Source: Salinicoccus sp. YB14-2 (GTDB taxonomy: Bacteria; Bacillota; Bacilli; Staphylococcales; Salinicoccaceae). Taken from it: 64,000 nt of DNA. Every line of letters starts with the position of its first letter. The stretch's first letter is position 1. Below are positions 39,186 through 47,155 of the stretch, piece after piece. Below the pieces are notes generated by a model, which had not been told where the DNA came from, did not search any database, and worked only from the letters and a program-made list of their open reading frames with translations. The stretch is from assembly GCF_001265075.1 (NCBI RefSeq), contig NZ_LFKO01000001.1:657354-721353 (forward strand), given 5' to 3'. The translations under genes and the position numbers were made by a program.

Positions 39186-40019
39186 TTAATTGTTACTTTC
39201 AATATACTGTATACAGTTGCCTTCTTCTACTACAAAGGATTGATTATATTCATCTATATTGGACACTTTCAACAACGACGTATAATCTTTGAATTTTCTA
39301 TTGGCAACTTCTTTTGCTTCCACGAGCACACTGACACCGACAATTTTCGCACTGAACTCCTCCATGAGATTCATCACTCCGGAGATGGAGCCGCCTGCAC
39401 GCAGGAAATCGTCGACGACAAGTACACTCGACCCCTCTTTCAATGTGCGCTTGGACAATACCATTGTCTCAATCTTACGGGTCGAGCCCGAAACGTAATT
39501 CACGGAAACGGTCGATCCTTCCGTCACCTTGTTATCCTTCCGGATGATAGCCACCGGCGCATTCAGCTTTCTCGCGACTGCGTTCGCAAGTGATATGCCC
39601 TTTGTTGCAATAGTAACGACCGCATCTATTTCCTCATCTTTGTACATCGTCGCAATCAGTTCACCTATATCGTTCATCAGTGATGGATTGCCCATGATAT
39701 CGGACATATATAAATAGCCTCCCGGAAGAAGACGGTTATTCGTTTCCAATATCTCTTTAAAATTCTCCACAATCTCTTTCGCACGTTCTGTACTGATTTC
39801 AGGATGGTAGGTGATGCCGCCGCCGGCACCCGCTGTCGTCCGGATAGTCCCGATGCCATCATCTTCAAATACATGTTTTATAATGCGTATATCTTCACTG
39901 ATCGAAGACTTCGCCTGATTGAACTGATCGACAAAATAGGTCAACGGAATAAGCTCATTTGGATGTGAAACTAAATATTGCGTCATAAATACTAGACGTT
40001 CACTGCGTTTGTATTTCAT
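39186..40019 (-). CDS. purR: Pur operon repressor
   Basis: PRPP-responsive regulator of purine genes in Gram-positives. The 277-residue protein starts M-K-Y-K-R-S-E-R-L-V with GGAGAG 7 nt before the ATG at 40019 (an upstream in-frame extension has no RBS). Winged helix at about 1-73, then a phosphoribosyltransferase-like domain with the PRPP loop V-V-D-D-F-L-R-A-G-G-S (about 200-210). A PurBox-like site lies in the gap before it, suggesting autoregulation. Confidence 0.96.
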   Translation of the reverse strand: MKYKRSERLVFMTQYLVSHPNELIPLTYFVDQFNQAKSSISEDIRIIKHVFEDDGIGTIRTTAGAGGGITYHPEISTERAKEIVENFKEILETNNRLLPGGYLYMSDIMGNPSLMNDIGELIATMYKDEEIDAVVTIATKGISLANAVARKLNAPVAIIRKDNKVTEGSTVSVNYVSGSTRKIETMVLSKRTLKEGSSVLVVDDFLRAGGSISGVMNLMEEFSAKIVGVSVLVEAKEVANRKFKDYTSLLKVSNIDEYNQSFVVEEGNCIQYIESNN

Positions 40020-40062
40020 TATAACTCTCCAGTTCCGTATTATTAAGTATAATATTATCACA

Positions 40063-40075
40063 AACGTTCGGTTTC
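40063..40075 (-). promoter_or_regulatory. PurBox-like site upstream of purR
   Basis: On the minus strand GAAACCGAACGTT agrees with the PurR consensus AWWWCCGAACWWT at 11 of 13 positions, including the whole CCGAAC core. It lies between a TTGCCT-like -35 and a GATAAT -10, in the 62-bp ispE-purR gap. A good second half-site was not found. Confidence 0.5.
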
Positions 40076-40081
40076 AGGCAA

Positions 40082-40927
40082 TTAACCAAGCAGTCTTACC
40101 CGGTAAACTTCGTCACAGCACCCCCGCATGGAATTGTACAGATGAATCGCCTGTCTTTCCTTTTGAACGAGACCGAAAACTGTCGGTCCGCTGCCGCTCA
40201 TCATCGCTTTGTCCGCCCCCGATGCTTCCATGTTATCAATCAGTTTCTTTACTTCAGGATAGTGCTCTATCGTTACCTCTTCCAGGTCATTCTTCATATG
40301 ATTGACGACCCCTTTATAGTCACCTTCGACTGCGGCCTCAACCACTTTCCCCGAGGCAGGTTCATGCCGGCCCGGTTTTAAATGAGAATAGATAACCTTG
40401 GTAGAGACACCGACCGATGGTTTTGCAAGTATCACCCATGCATTCGCCGGCTTCGGGAGCAGCTCAATTTTCTCTCCTCTGCCGGTACACAACGCCGTTC
40501 TACCAAAGACACAAAAAGGTATGTCCGATCCAAGCTCCGCACTGAGGTCCGCAAGCTCTTCAAGCGGACGTCCGAGTCCATAAAGTGCATTCATCCCCCT
40601 GAAAGTCGCTGCGGCATCGCTCGAACCGCCTGCAAGCCCTGCTGCGATAGGTATGTTTTTCTCAATCACAATATTGACCCCGGTCTTTATACGATAAGTT
40701 TTCATCATTAAAGCCGCAGCCTGATAAGCAAGATTCTTTCTGTCATTCGGTAAATACTGGTTTTCAGTCTCTATCATTATTTTATTGTCCGTACGCTTTT
40801 CAAATGATAATTGATCGTTCAGATCGACTGTGGTCATCACCATGCTGACTTCATGAAAATTATCATCTCTTTTGAAAAGGGTGTCCAGTGTTAAATTGAT
40901 TTTAGCCGGAGCTGTTTCATAATGCAT
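40082..40927 (-). CDS. ispE: 4-diphosphocytidyl-2-C-methyl-D-erythritol kinase
   Basis: GHMP kinase of the MEP isoprenoid pathway, also essential in some Gram-positives that use mevalonate. The 281-residue protein has A-P-A-K-I-N-L-T-L at the N-terminus, the ATP loop P-I-A-A-G-L-A-G-G-S-S-D-A-A (about 91-104) and the C-terminal M-S-G-S-G-P-T-V-F. It precedes purR as in relatives, but veg is no longer adjacent: about 7 kb of other genes lie between. Confidence 0.95.
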   Translation of the reverse strand: MHYETAPAKINLTLDTLFKRDDNFHEVSMVMTTVDLNDQLSFEKRTDNKIMIETENQYLPNDRKNLAYQAAALMMKTYRIKTGVNIVIEKNIPIAAGLAGGSSDAAATFRGMNALYGLGRPLEELADLSAELGSDIPFCVFGRTALCTGRGEKIELLPKPANAWVILAKPSVGVSTKVIYSHLKPGRHEPASGKVVEAAVEGDYKGVVNHMKNDLEEVTIEHYPEVKKLIDNMEASGADKAMMSGSGPTVFGLVQKERQAIHLYNSMRGCCDEVYRVRLLG

Positions 40928-41007
40928 AATACTATCTCCATTTTGTCCTTTTATTTTTGTCTATTTTAACATAATCCAATATGTATATGGAGATTCTGTA
41001 AAATAAA

Positions 41008-41043
41008 AGGCTGAACAGCGATGTCTGCTACGCCGTCCAGCCT
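41008..41043 (-). terminator. Terminator of the ATPase-permease pair
   Basis: Stem GGCTG..CAGCC with an inner GC-rich region (41009-41042) followed on the minus strand by TTTTATTTT, just after the permease stop. Confidence 0.65.
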
Positions 41044-41051
41044 GATTTTTA

Positions 41052-41753
41052 TCAGTCGTCTGATTTTCTTTTATTGAATCCCCGTAACACGACGACAAAA
41101 CTTACAGCAATCCAGGCAAATAGAATCAGAAACTCCGGCATGCCGCCGTTACCGTTCAGAATGTACAGATTCTGGTACAACGGAAAGTATTCAGCAATCT
41201 GTCTTGCGATATGACCCTCATCCGTGACCAGAAATTCGATATACGGCGTGAAACCGAACAGAAACATGATTGGCATCAGATAGACAGAAGTCGTCGCGAC
41301 ACTTTTGACCAGCAGTCCGATACCGATACCCAAATTTAAAAAGAATATGCCGAGCAAAATTAATCCTGCAATATTTTCAATCGTCCAGAAGCTGCTGACT
41401 TCTATCAGCATGATGGATGCAACCAGTGAAATGATTGTCATCAGTATAATGACTGCACTTTTTCCTGTAATGATATCTATAATGGTCGCCGGTGACTGCA
41501 GCAGTCCCCTTAAAGTATCCTTCTCATTCTCTTCTGCCATCATCGTTATCATGGAGCTGAATGTCACAGCAGTAAAAACCACGCCGACGATAATAATGAC
41601 TATTTCATTCGGCACACCTTCTCCAGCACCGTCCATTCTGCCGAAAAATGCTGCGAGTACAATCGGGATCAGCACAGATGTAAACAACATCATATTCCTC
41701 ATAAATTCTTTGACATCTTTTTCAAATATTGCCGCCACTCTTGCCATATTCAT
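41052..41753 (-). CDS. ABC-2 type permease, half-size (paralogue of 42800-43498)
   Basis: A 233-residue permease with about six hydrophobic segments and a cytoplasmic M-A-E-E-N-E-K-D-T-L-R-G-L-L coupling region (about 73-86). It resembles the product of 42800-43498 along its length, for example the A-E-E-N-E block, the late T-P-Y-I-E-F/A-P-Y-I-E-L and F-P-L-Y-Q/T-P-V-Y-Q segments. The ATG at 41753 follows the ATPase stop directly; the frame opens with TTG at 41762. It ends in a positively charged K-R-K-S-D-D. Probably pairs with the ATPase upstream; export substrate unknown. Confidence 0.8.
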   Translation of the reverse strand: MNMARVAAIFEKDVKEFMRNMMLFTSVLIPIVLAAFFGRMDGAGEGVPNEIVIIIVGVVFTAVTFSSMITMMAEENEKDTLRGLLQSPATIIDIITGKSAVIILMTIISLVASIMLIEVSSFWTIENIAGLILLGIFFLNLGIGIGLLVKSVATTSVYLMPIMFLFGFTPYIEFLVTDEGHIARQIAEYFPLYQNLYILNGNGGMPEFLILFAWIAVSFVVVLRGFNKRKSDD

Positions 41754-41754
41754 A

Positions 41755-42594
41755 TTAAACAAGCTCCTTTCCGGTTACTTTTTTAAATACTTCACCCAGT
41801 GTCGGAAAATCCGTCCGGATATCAATGACACTCTTATCGAACAGTGCTTCTTTTAAAAATCCTTGATTCTCCAAGTCTCTTTCGACCGTCCTTACACCGC
41901 CATCTTCATAAGTGAGATGCACTTCATTCCTTTTATACTTATGTCTCAAATCTTCCGGCGAACCGGTTTCTTTAATGACACCTTCATACAGGAAAGCAAC
42001 TCTGTCACAAAGTCTCGTCGCTTCATCCATATTATGTGTCGTCAGCATGATTGTCGTCCCTTCATTTTTCAGCTCTTCCAGCATTTCATGAATTTTTTCT
42101 GTTGTTGTCGGATCCAGCGCACTGGTCGGTTCATCCAGGAACAGCACATCCGGCTTATGCAGTACCGCTTTACACAGCATCACCCGCTGCTTCATCCCTT
42201 TGGAAAGTTTGGAAACTCTTTTCTCCTTCTCTTCCAAAAGCCCCACTTTTCCCAGCACTTCATCCACCATATTTTTAGGTGCATCATATAACTTTCTGTA
42301 AAGTTCCAAGTTGTCACTGACTGTCAATCTGTCATATAGTGACGTTTTGTCAGATAAAATACCTAAGTTCTTGACATATGATGTCTTTCCAAAATGCTTA
42401 TCAGCCGTCCCGTTAACTTCCAAATTGCCGCCGGACGATTTAAATTCTCCCGTCAACAGTTTGATCGTTGTCGTTTTCCCTGAACCGCTCGGTCCGAGTA
42501 ATCCGAACACTTCACCTTTCGCCACTTCAAAACTGATGCCTTTTAATGCATGCTCCGCACCAAATGTCTTTTTCAATTCATTCACATGTATCAT
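41755..42594 (-). CDS. ABC transporter ATP-binding protein
   Basis: A 279-residue exporter ATPase. Walker A L-L-G-P-S-G-S-G-K-T-T (about 34-44), Q-loop L-G-I-L-S-D, signature L-S-K-G-M-K-Q-R (S-K-G in place of S-G-G), Walker B V-L-F-L-D-E-P-T-S and switch T-T-H-N-M are visible. The C-terminal 60 residues (K-Y-K-R-N-E-V-H-L onward) form an accessory domain typical of CcmA/DrrA-type ATPases. ATG 42594 follows GGAGGG; the extra upstream codons overlap the RBS and are unlikely. A terminator at 42660-42680 puts it in a separate unit from the LytTR-permease pair, although all four genes probably work together. Confidence 0.88.
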   Translation of the reverse strand: MIHVNELKKTFGAEHALKGISFEVAKGEVFGLLGPSGSGKTTTIKLLTGEFKSSGGNLEVNGTADKHFGKTSYVKNLGILSDKTSLYDRLTVSDNLELYRKLYDAPKNMVDEVLGKVGLLEEKEKRVSKLSKGMKQRVMLCKAVLHKPDVLFLDEPTSALDPTTTEKIHEMLEELKNEGTTIMLTTHNMDEATRLCDRVAFLYEGVIKETGSPEDLRHKYKRNEVHLTYEDGGVRTVERDLENQGFLKEALFDKSVIDIRTDFPTLGEVFKKVTGKELV

Positions 42595-42647
42595 TTGAAT
42601 TCCCTCCATCTTTTTCGATTGGTTTTGTTGTTAATTCAAGATTACAG

Positions 42648-42680
42648 GCAAAATAAAAACACCGCGATACAATCACGGTG
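42648..42680 (-). terminator. Terminator between the permease at 42800 and the ATPase gene
   Basis: Imperfect stem CACCGnGAT/ATCnCGGTG (42660-42668 and 42672-42680) followed on the minus strand by GTTTTTATTTTG. Confidence 0.6.
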
Positions 42681-42799
42681 AGTTGTGGCTGACAGTTTTT
42701 CAATTGTGTTGAAATGGTTTCAAATGAACCTTTGAACGGCCGGACTGTACCCATCCGATCTGAACTGTACCTTGAAATGTACCCCTTCAGTCCCAAGTG

Positions 42800-43498
42800 T
42801 TACAATGGTTTTGCCTTTCGGGAGAAAATGGCCAGAAAGAATATAAAGCTGACTATCAGCCAGACGGTCAATATGAGATGAGGCACTGCCACAGCACCTT
42901 CTTCAATGAATTTGACCTGATATACAGGGGTCAGTTCAAAAAATTGTCTGAGCATATTTGTCCTGTCATCAATCAGAAGCTCGATATACGGCGCCATGGC
43001 AAACACGAAAAGTATGATCATGATGAACAGAGAAGATGAGGCCACCGAGTTTGACAGCATGCCGAACCCTGCAGAGATGAAGAAGAAAAACAGCCAAATG
43101 AGCAGCAGTGAAGGAATTCCTCCGAAAGTCAACATCTCGGTATAGCCGATAATGATTAAATTGATGCCGAGTATCACAAATGTGATGACGAACAGCAGCA
43201 ACGCCTTGCCCATCATATTCGCCGCCATTTCCTTTTTACTGGTGAGCATATGATCCATCGTGCCGTACTCATTCTCTTCTGCGAGCAACCCCATCACTAT
43301 CGCGCCGAGTGCAGAGGCAAACGTGATTCCGACAATGACATTGATTATGATGAAAGGGACGGTCTGGCCCTCTACCATATCTATCTGCCGAAACATGAGC
43401 GTCATGAGAACCGGCAATAGGACGCTCGTCAGCATGGACATGTTCAATAATATTTCTTTGGCGTTCATTTTGAAAACAGCGATTATTTTGTTTCCCAT
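42800..43498 (-). CDS. ABC-2 type permease, half-size (paralogue of 41052-41753)
   Basis: A 232-residue permease with about six hydrophobic segments and L-L-A-E-E-N-E-Y-G-T-M-D-H-M-L (about 71-85) as the coupling region. Similar in length and blocks to the permease at 41052-41753, so the two may form a heterodimer served by the one ATPase. GAGGTTTACT precedes the ATG at 43498, 13 bp after the LytTR-type gene, with which it forms a unit. Confidence 0.8.
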   Translation of the reverse strand: MGNKIIAVFKMNAKEILLNMSMLTSVLLPVLMTLMFRQIDMVEGQTVPFIIINVIVGITFASALGAIVMGLLAEENEYGTMDHMLTSKKEMAANMMGKALLLFVITFVILGINLIIIGYTEMLTFGGIPSLLLIWLFFFFISAGFGMLSNSVASSSLFIMIILFVFAMAPYIELLIDDRTNMLRQFFELTPVYQVKFIEEGAVAVPHLILTVWLIVSFIFFLAIFSRKAKPL

Positions 43499-43511
43499 AG
43501 TAAACCTCTTC

Positions 43512-44420
43512 TTATAATGTGATTAAACGTTCCTGGATTTCATTATACTTTGTGCGGGATAACGGGATCTTGGACTCTTCGGGGTTCCTTATAACCACAG
43601 AGTAAGTATTTTTGGACCAGGTAATGATCTCTCTGACTTTATGCAGATTCACGATGTAAGAGCGGTGACACCTGTAAAAACCATGGCTGCCAAGTGTCTT
43701 CTCAGCTTCCTGCAAAGTCGATTCCATAACAAACTTTTCCCGGGAAATATTTATGAATACTTTTCCTTCATTGCTTTCCAAATATTCTATATCACCTATA
43801 TTAACAAATAATGTCTTATCTTCCGCTTTTACTTTTATCTTGCTGATCTGATTATCATTCTCGGCTGATGCGCTATCCTCCGTCTCCACTTCCTGCAGAC
43901 CGTGCTGTGTCAGACGCATGATTTCCGGCTGTACCAAAAAGGCATCTTCCGTCTTGGTGACGGCAACCACTATACTCTTCCCCTGATCCTTAAGCTGGTC
44001 TTTCAATTTATGGAACAGATGAATATTTTCTCTGGTTGCCTGAAAGAAAGGTTCTATGAATAATATATTTTTCTGCTCACACAGCAGACTGTGTATGAAG
44101 CTGAGCCTCTGGTTCAACTCATCACCCGCATCGGCAAGCCTGACTTTCCCCGCATCTTCCAGATTGAATTGTTTCATCAGATCATCGACATTGAACTTCC
44201 GGTTGTACCATTTGTTATAAAATGAAATGTGATCTTTTATATTAAGACGCTTATAAACCGGAATATCCGCCCTGACGACATTTATCCATTTTGGATCTGC
44301 TGTTTCCTCCAGCCGGGTCAAATACTCAAAAGACATCTGAATCGCTTCTGTCCCGCCGGTTTTGAAATGTATGTGATCGGCACTCTCTGTACCGATAATT
44401 CCACTGATCTTAATCTTCAT
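43512..44420 (-). CDS. LytTR-domain transcriptional regulator with a degenerate ABC-ATPase N-terminus
   Basis: A 302-residue protein. The C-terminal part (about 200-302: D-K-T-L-F-V-N-I-G-D-I-E-Y-L-E-S, F-Y-R-C-H-R-S-Y-I-V-N-L) is a LytTR DNA-binding domain. The first 180 residues are not a receiver domain. Instead they follow an ABC ATPase that has lost its catalytic parts: Y-K-R-L-N-I-K-D-H-I resembles the tyrosine-leucine switch after the Q-loop, A-D-A-G-D-E-L-N-Q-R-L sits at the signature position, I-L-F-I-E-P-F replaces Walker B L-D-E-P, and V-T-K-T-E-D replaces the H-loop. No Walker A is seen. It heads a two-gene unit with a permease and next to an ATPase/permease pair, so it probably regulates this transporter. 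Confidence 0.75.
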   Translation of the reverse strand: MKIKISGIIGTESADHIHFKTGGTEAIQMSFEYLTRLEETADPKWINVVRADIPVYKRLNIKDHISFYNKWYNRKFNVDDLMKQFNLEDAGKVRLADAGDELNQRLSFIHSLLCEQKNILFIEPFFQATRENIHLFHKLKDQLKDQGKSIVVAVTKTEDAFLVQPEIMRLTQHGLQEVETEDSASAENDNQISKIKVKAEDKTLFVNIGDIEYLESNEGKVFINISREKFVMESTLQEAEKTLGSHGFYRCHRSYIVNLHKVREIITWSKNTYSVVIRNPEESKIPLSRTKYNEIQERLITL

Positions 44421-44563
44421 ACCGTATCACTTCCCTCTTCTCTCATTATATTAAAATTAAGTCCAAAAAACTATCACTATAATGGAAAACGCATTCATTT
44501 AGATTTCGAGACTTTATCCCTTTATTTCTTCCGGAACATATTGTAAGATAAAGTTACAGTTAG

Positions 44564-44576
44564 TTACATTATGTAA
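44564..44576. promoter_or_regulatory. 13-bp palindrome upstream of the FMN reductase at 44611
   Basis: TTACAT-T-ATGTAA, 35 bp before the start codon and downstream of a likely promoter in the 44421-44610 gap. Size and position fit a dimeric repressor of the MarR/HxlR type; binder unknown. Confidence 0.35.
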
Positions 44577-44610
44577 TTAAATAAAATAATGTTATTCGGA
44601 GGAAAGATTT

Positions 44611-45174
44611 ATGACTAAAATTGGTATTATTGTAGGTAGTACACGCGAAGGCCGTGTAAGTGTTCCAGTTGCAGAGTGGGTTAAGGAATTTGCTGAGAAG
44701 CAGAATACTGACGCACAATTTGAAATCGTTGATATTAAAGAATACGGTTTAGACCGTTTCAACGAAAAATTACCGCCGGCTATGGCAAATAAAGAGTACT
44801 CCAATGAAAAAATTACTGCATGGTCTGAAAAAATAGATGAGTTGGACGGATTCATTTTTGTGACTCCTGAATATAATAACAACATCTCTTCATCACTGAA
44901 AGACCATATCGACTATATCGCTTCTGAGTGGAACAACAAAGCAGCAGGTATCGTAAGCTACGGTTCGACACTTGGCATGTATGCTTCACTTGCACTGCGC
45001 AACACACTTGGAAACTTGAGAATGGCTATCGTTTCACCTCAAGGTGCTTTCAGCCTGTTCACAGACTTTGAAGAAATGACTAAATTTGCGCCACAGGAAG
45101 TCCACAATGCAACTATGGAAGCATTGGTCAACGATGTAGTAAATTGGTCAACAGCTCTTAAAACAGTACGTTAA
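44611..45174 (+). CDS. NADPH-dependent FMN reductase (YhdA/Azo1-like quinone/azo reductase)
   Basis: A 187-residue flavodoxin-fold protein. The FMN phosphate loop is G-S-T-R-E-G-R-V-S (about 9-17), and T-P-E-Y-N-N-N-I-S-S-S-L-K (about 86-98) is the typical flavin contact of the NADPH-dependent FMN reductase family. Y-G-S-T-L-G follows. GGAGGAAAG precedes the ATG. A single gene with its own terminator, perhaps under control of the 13-bp palindrome. Confidence 0.88.
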   Translation: MTKIGIIVGSTREGRVSVPVAEWVKEFAEKQNTDAQFEIVDIKEYGLDRFNEKLPPAMANKEYSNEKITAWSEKIDELDGFIFVTPEYNNNISSSLKDHIDYIASEWNNKAAGIVSYGSTLGMYASLALRNTLGNLRMAIVSPQGAFSLFTDFEEMTKFAPQEVHNATMEALVNDVVNWSTALKTVR

Positions 45175-45203
45175 TCTCTGATTAACATTCCTAATATAAT
45201 AAA

Positions 45204-45241
45204 GCCTGCATAAATGGATTTCATTTATGCAGGCCTTTTTT
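45204..45241. terminator. Bidirectional terminator between convergent FMN reductase genes
   Basis: Perfect 13-bp stem (45204-45216 and 45222-45234) with T-run on the plus side; A-run on the other side lets it also end the minus-strand gene. Confidence 0.85.
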
Positions 45242-45243
45242 GT

Positions 45244-45810
45244 TTAAAATCCGAACTGAGCTTCTTTTTTAGCTGTGATTTCTTTATATGTTTCCGACAA
45301 TACCATCGTGTCATCTATTAGTCTGTCAAGACGCAGGTGGACATCATCTCCCTGAAGCTGACCGTCGATAAAGTTCGTATCCAGAACGAAAACATATCTC
45401 GGCACTATATTCGCTTTTAAATAGCTAAGAACCGGCTTGTAGTTATATTCCGGAATTAAGAAATGTTTATCTGAGCCTGCAGTGATGAGCAGGCTGACTG
45501 TTTTGCCTTCAAGAGCATTTTGAGGCAGCAGATCGAATATATTTTTCAGCGCTGCCGGCATTGAAGCCTGGAAAATCGGGCTGCCGATAAAAATGACATC
45601 TGATTCTATGATTGTCGCCAATACTTCTGTGGCATCACCGCCGTAATCCAGATAATTTCTGCCATCGCTGAACGGCAGATCTACATCTTGTAAGTTAATG
45701 TATTTGATTGTTGCATCACTGTACTGCGCTTCCAGCTTTTCTTTCAATAAAGTTGTTGCGATACGTGTTTTGTTGCCGGCATTTGAGCCTGATAATACTA
45801 AAATATTCAT
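45244..45810 (-). CDS. NADPH-dependent FMN reductase, partner of the adjacent LLM monooxygenase (CE1759-like)
   Basis: A 188-residue flavodoxin-fold protein with V-L-S-G-S-N-A-G-N-K-T-R (4-15) and I-G-S-P-I-F-Q-A-S-M-P-A-A-L-K (about 75-89). It is 5 bp downstream of the LLM gene, with AAAGGAG overlapping the LLM stop. The pairing resembles the CE1758/CE1759 duo that I recall as family models: the reductase supplies FMNH2 to the monooxygenase. Substrate unknown. Confidence 0.85.
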   Translation of the reverse strand: MNILVLSGSNAGNKTRIATTLLKEKLEAQYSDATIKYINLQDVDLPFSDGRNYLDYGGDATEVLATIIESDVIFIGSPIFQASMPAALKNIFDLLPQNALEGKTVSLLITAGSDKHFLIPEYNYKPVLSYLKANIVPRYVFVLDTNFIDGQLQGDDVHLRLDRLIDDTMVLSETYKEITAKKEAQFGF

Positions 45811-45815
45811 TACAA

Positions 45816-46907
45816 CTATTCTCCTTTAGTCCGTTTTGTATATTTCTTAATTTCCGGTACCACTTTCTCACCTAATAGATCAATTGTTCTTTTAACATCA
45901 TCAATGGGCACACCGCCAAAATCTATCTGGGCAATATAGCGGTCGTGATTGAACATTTCATGCTGATATAGAATCTTTTCCACAATATGTTCCGGAGATC
46001 CCACGTTGATGACACTCTTTACGTCCTCTCCCTGGGCGAATGCCTGTTTCGGAAATCCCTGTCCATTGGACAATTTCATGCCTTCGTTGATATGAGGATA
46101 ATATTCCCTGTAGGCGTCCATCATATTTTCCCGGACATATAGGAAACCTGCTGTTGCAACCGGCAGATCATCCGGGTTAAAACCATTTTCAAAAGCGGTC
46201 TGACGGTACAGGTCAATCCTTGATTTAAACGCTTCAGCCGGACCGCCGAGATGCGCCTGATACATCGGCACACCGATTCTTCCTGCCTTCTGGGCAGATG
46301 CGAGAGAGCCTCCGACTGCCCGCCATATTGGCAGTCCTTCTTCTTTATTTTCCGGACGCGGTATGACCTGTGCATCATTCAGCGGCGCACGGAATTCACC
46401 ATTCCAGTTCACAGTCTTGTTTTCATTGATTTTTAAAAACAGTTCGAATTTCTCTTCGAACAATGCTTCATAGTCGTTTAAATTATATCCGAGCAATTCA
46501 TAAAGACCGACACGTGACGCTCTTCCTGCGACGACTTCCATGCGGCCGTCAGACAGGAGATCGATTGTCGAAGCATCTTCAAATACCCTCACAGGATCTG
46601 AAGTGCTGATGATTGTCGATCCTGATGAAATCTTTATTTTACTTGTTGCCTGTGCTATCGCAGATAATAAGACCAGGTGTGCCTGGGATACGAAATGTTC
46701 CTGGTGTGATTCCCCGACCTGGAACACGTCAAGTCCTGCATCTTCAGCCATTTTTGCAGCCTCTATAATTTCTTTCAGTCTCTGACTCGCCGGAATCCGC
46801 TCGCCGGTATGCGGATTAGGCATATGTTCCCCGAGAGAATACAAACCGATTTCCATTCCATTTGAACGATCGATTTCAGGCATAACATGGGGGTTTTTAT
46901 TCTCCAT
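45816..46907 (-). CDS. Luciferase-like FMN-dependent monooxygenase (CE1758-like)
   Basis: A 363-residue LLM protein starting M-E-N-K-N; the frame opens at 46922, but GGAGAG fits ATG 46907. It has M-E-I-G-L-Y-S-L-G-E-H-M-P-N-P (N-terminal strand), V-F-Q-V-G-E-S-H-Q-E-H-F, S-G-S-T-I-I-S-T-S-D-P-V-R and G-R-M-E-V-V-A-G-R-A-S (about 125-135). Operon with the FMN reductase at 45244-45810. It differs in length and branch from the LLM protein at 1670-2662, so they are not recent copies. Confidence 0.85.
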   Translation of the reverse strand: MENKNPHVMPEIDRSNGMEIGLYSLGEHMPNPHTGERIPASQRLKEIIEAAKMAEDAGLDVFQVGESHQEHFVSQAHLVLLSAIAQATSKIKISSGSTIISTSDPVRVFEDASTIDLLSDGRMEVVAGRASRVGLYELLGYNLNDYEALFEEKFELFLKINENKTVNWNGEFRAPLNDAQVIPRPENKEEGLPIWRAVGGSLASAQKAGRIGVPMYQAHLGGPAEAFKSRIDLYRQTAFENGFNPDDLPVATAGFLYVRENMMDAYREYYPHINEGMKLSNGQGFPKQAFAQGEDVKSVINVGSPEHIVEKILYQHEMFNHDRYIAQIDFGGVPIDDVKRTIDLLGEKVVPEIKKYTKRTKGE

Positions 46908-47040
46908 TCCGTCACTCTCCAAACTTTATTACTTCAAGTATACGCAAAACGGCAAATATTTTCTAACATATTGTTTACTTGATTAGTATGAATTAACATT
47001 ACCAGATCTTTTAACCCATTGCATGATTTCTTGAATTATA

Positions 47041-47077
47041 ATTCTTGATGATGGAACATCCTTACTACATCAAGAAT
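47041..47077. promoter_or_regulatory. 10-bp inverted repeat upstream of the isaB-like gene
   Basis: ATTCTTGATG (47041-47050) and its exact complement (47068-47077), 17 nt apart, in the 248-bp divergent gap between the LLM gene and the isaB-like gene. No T-run, so an operator or RNA hairpin is likelier than a terminator. Confidence 0.3.
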
Positions 47078-47155
47078 CTGCATGTAAAATTAAAAATCAG
47101 ATGAGTATGTCAACTTGCAGAAACGTCGTATTAAAAAATTAGGAGTGGTTTTACT

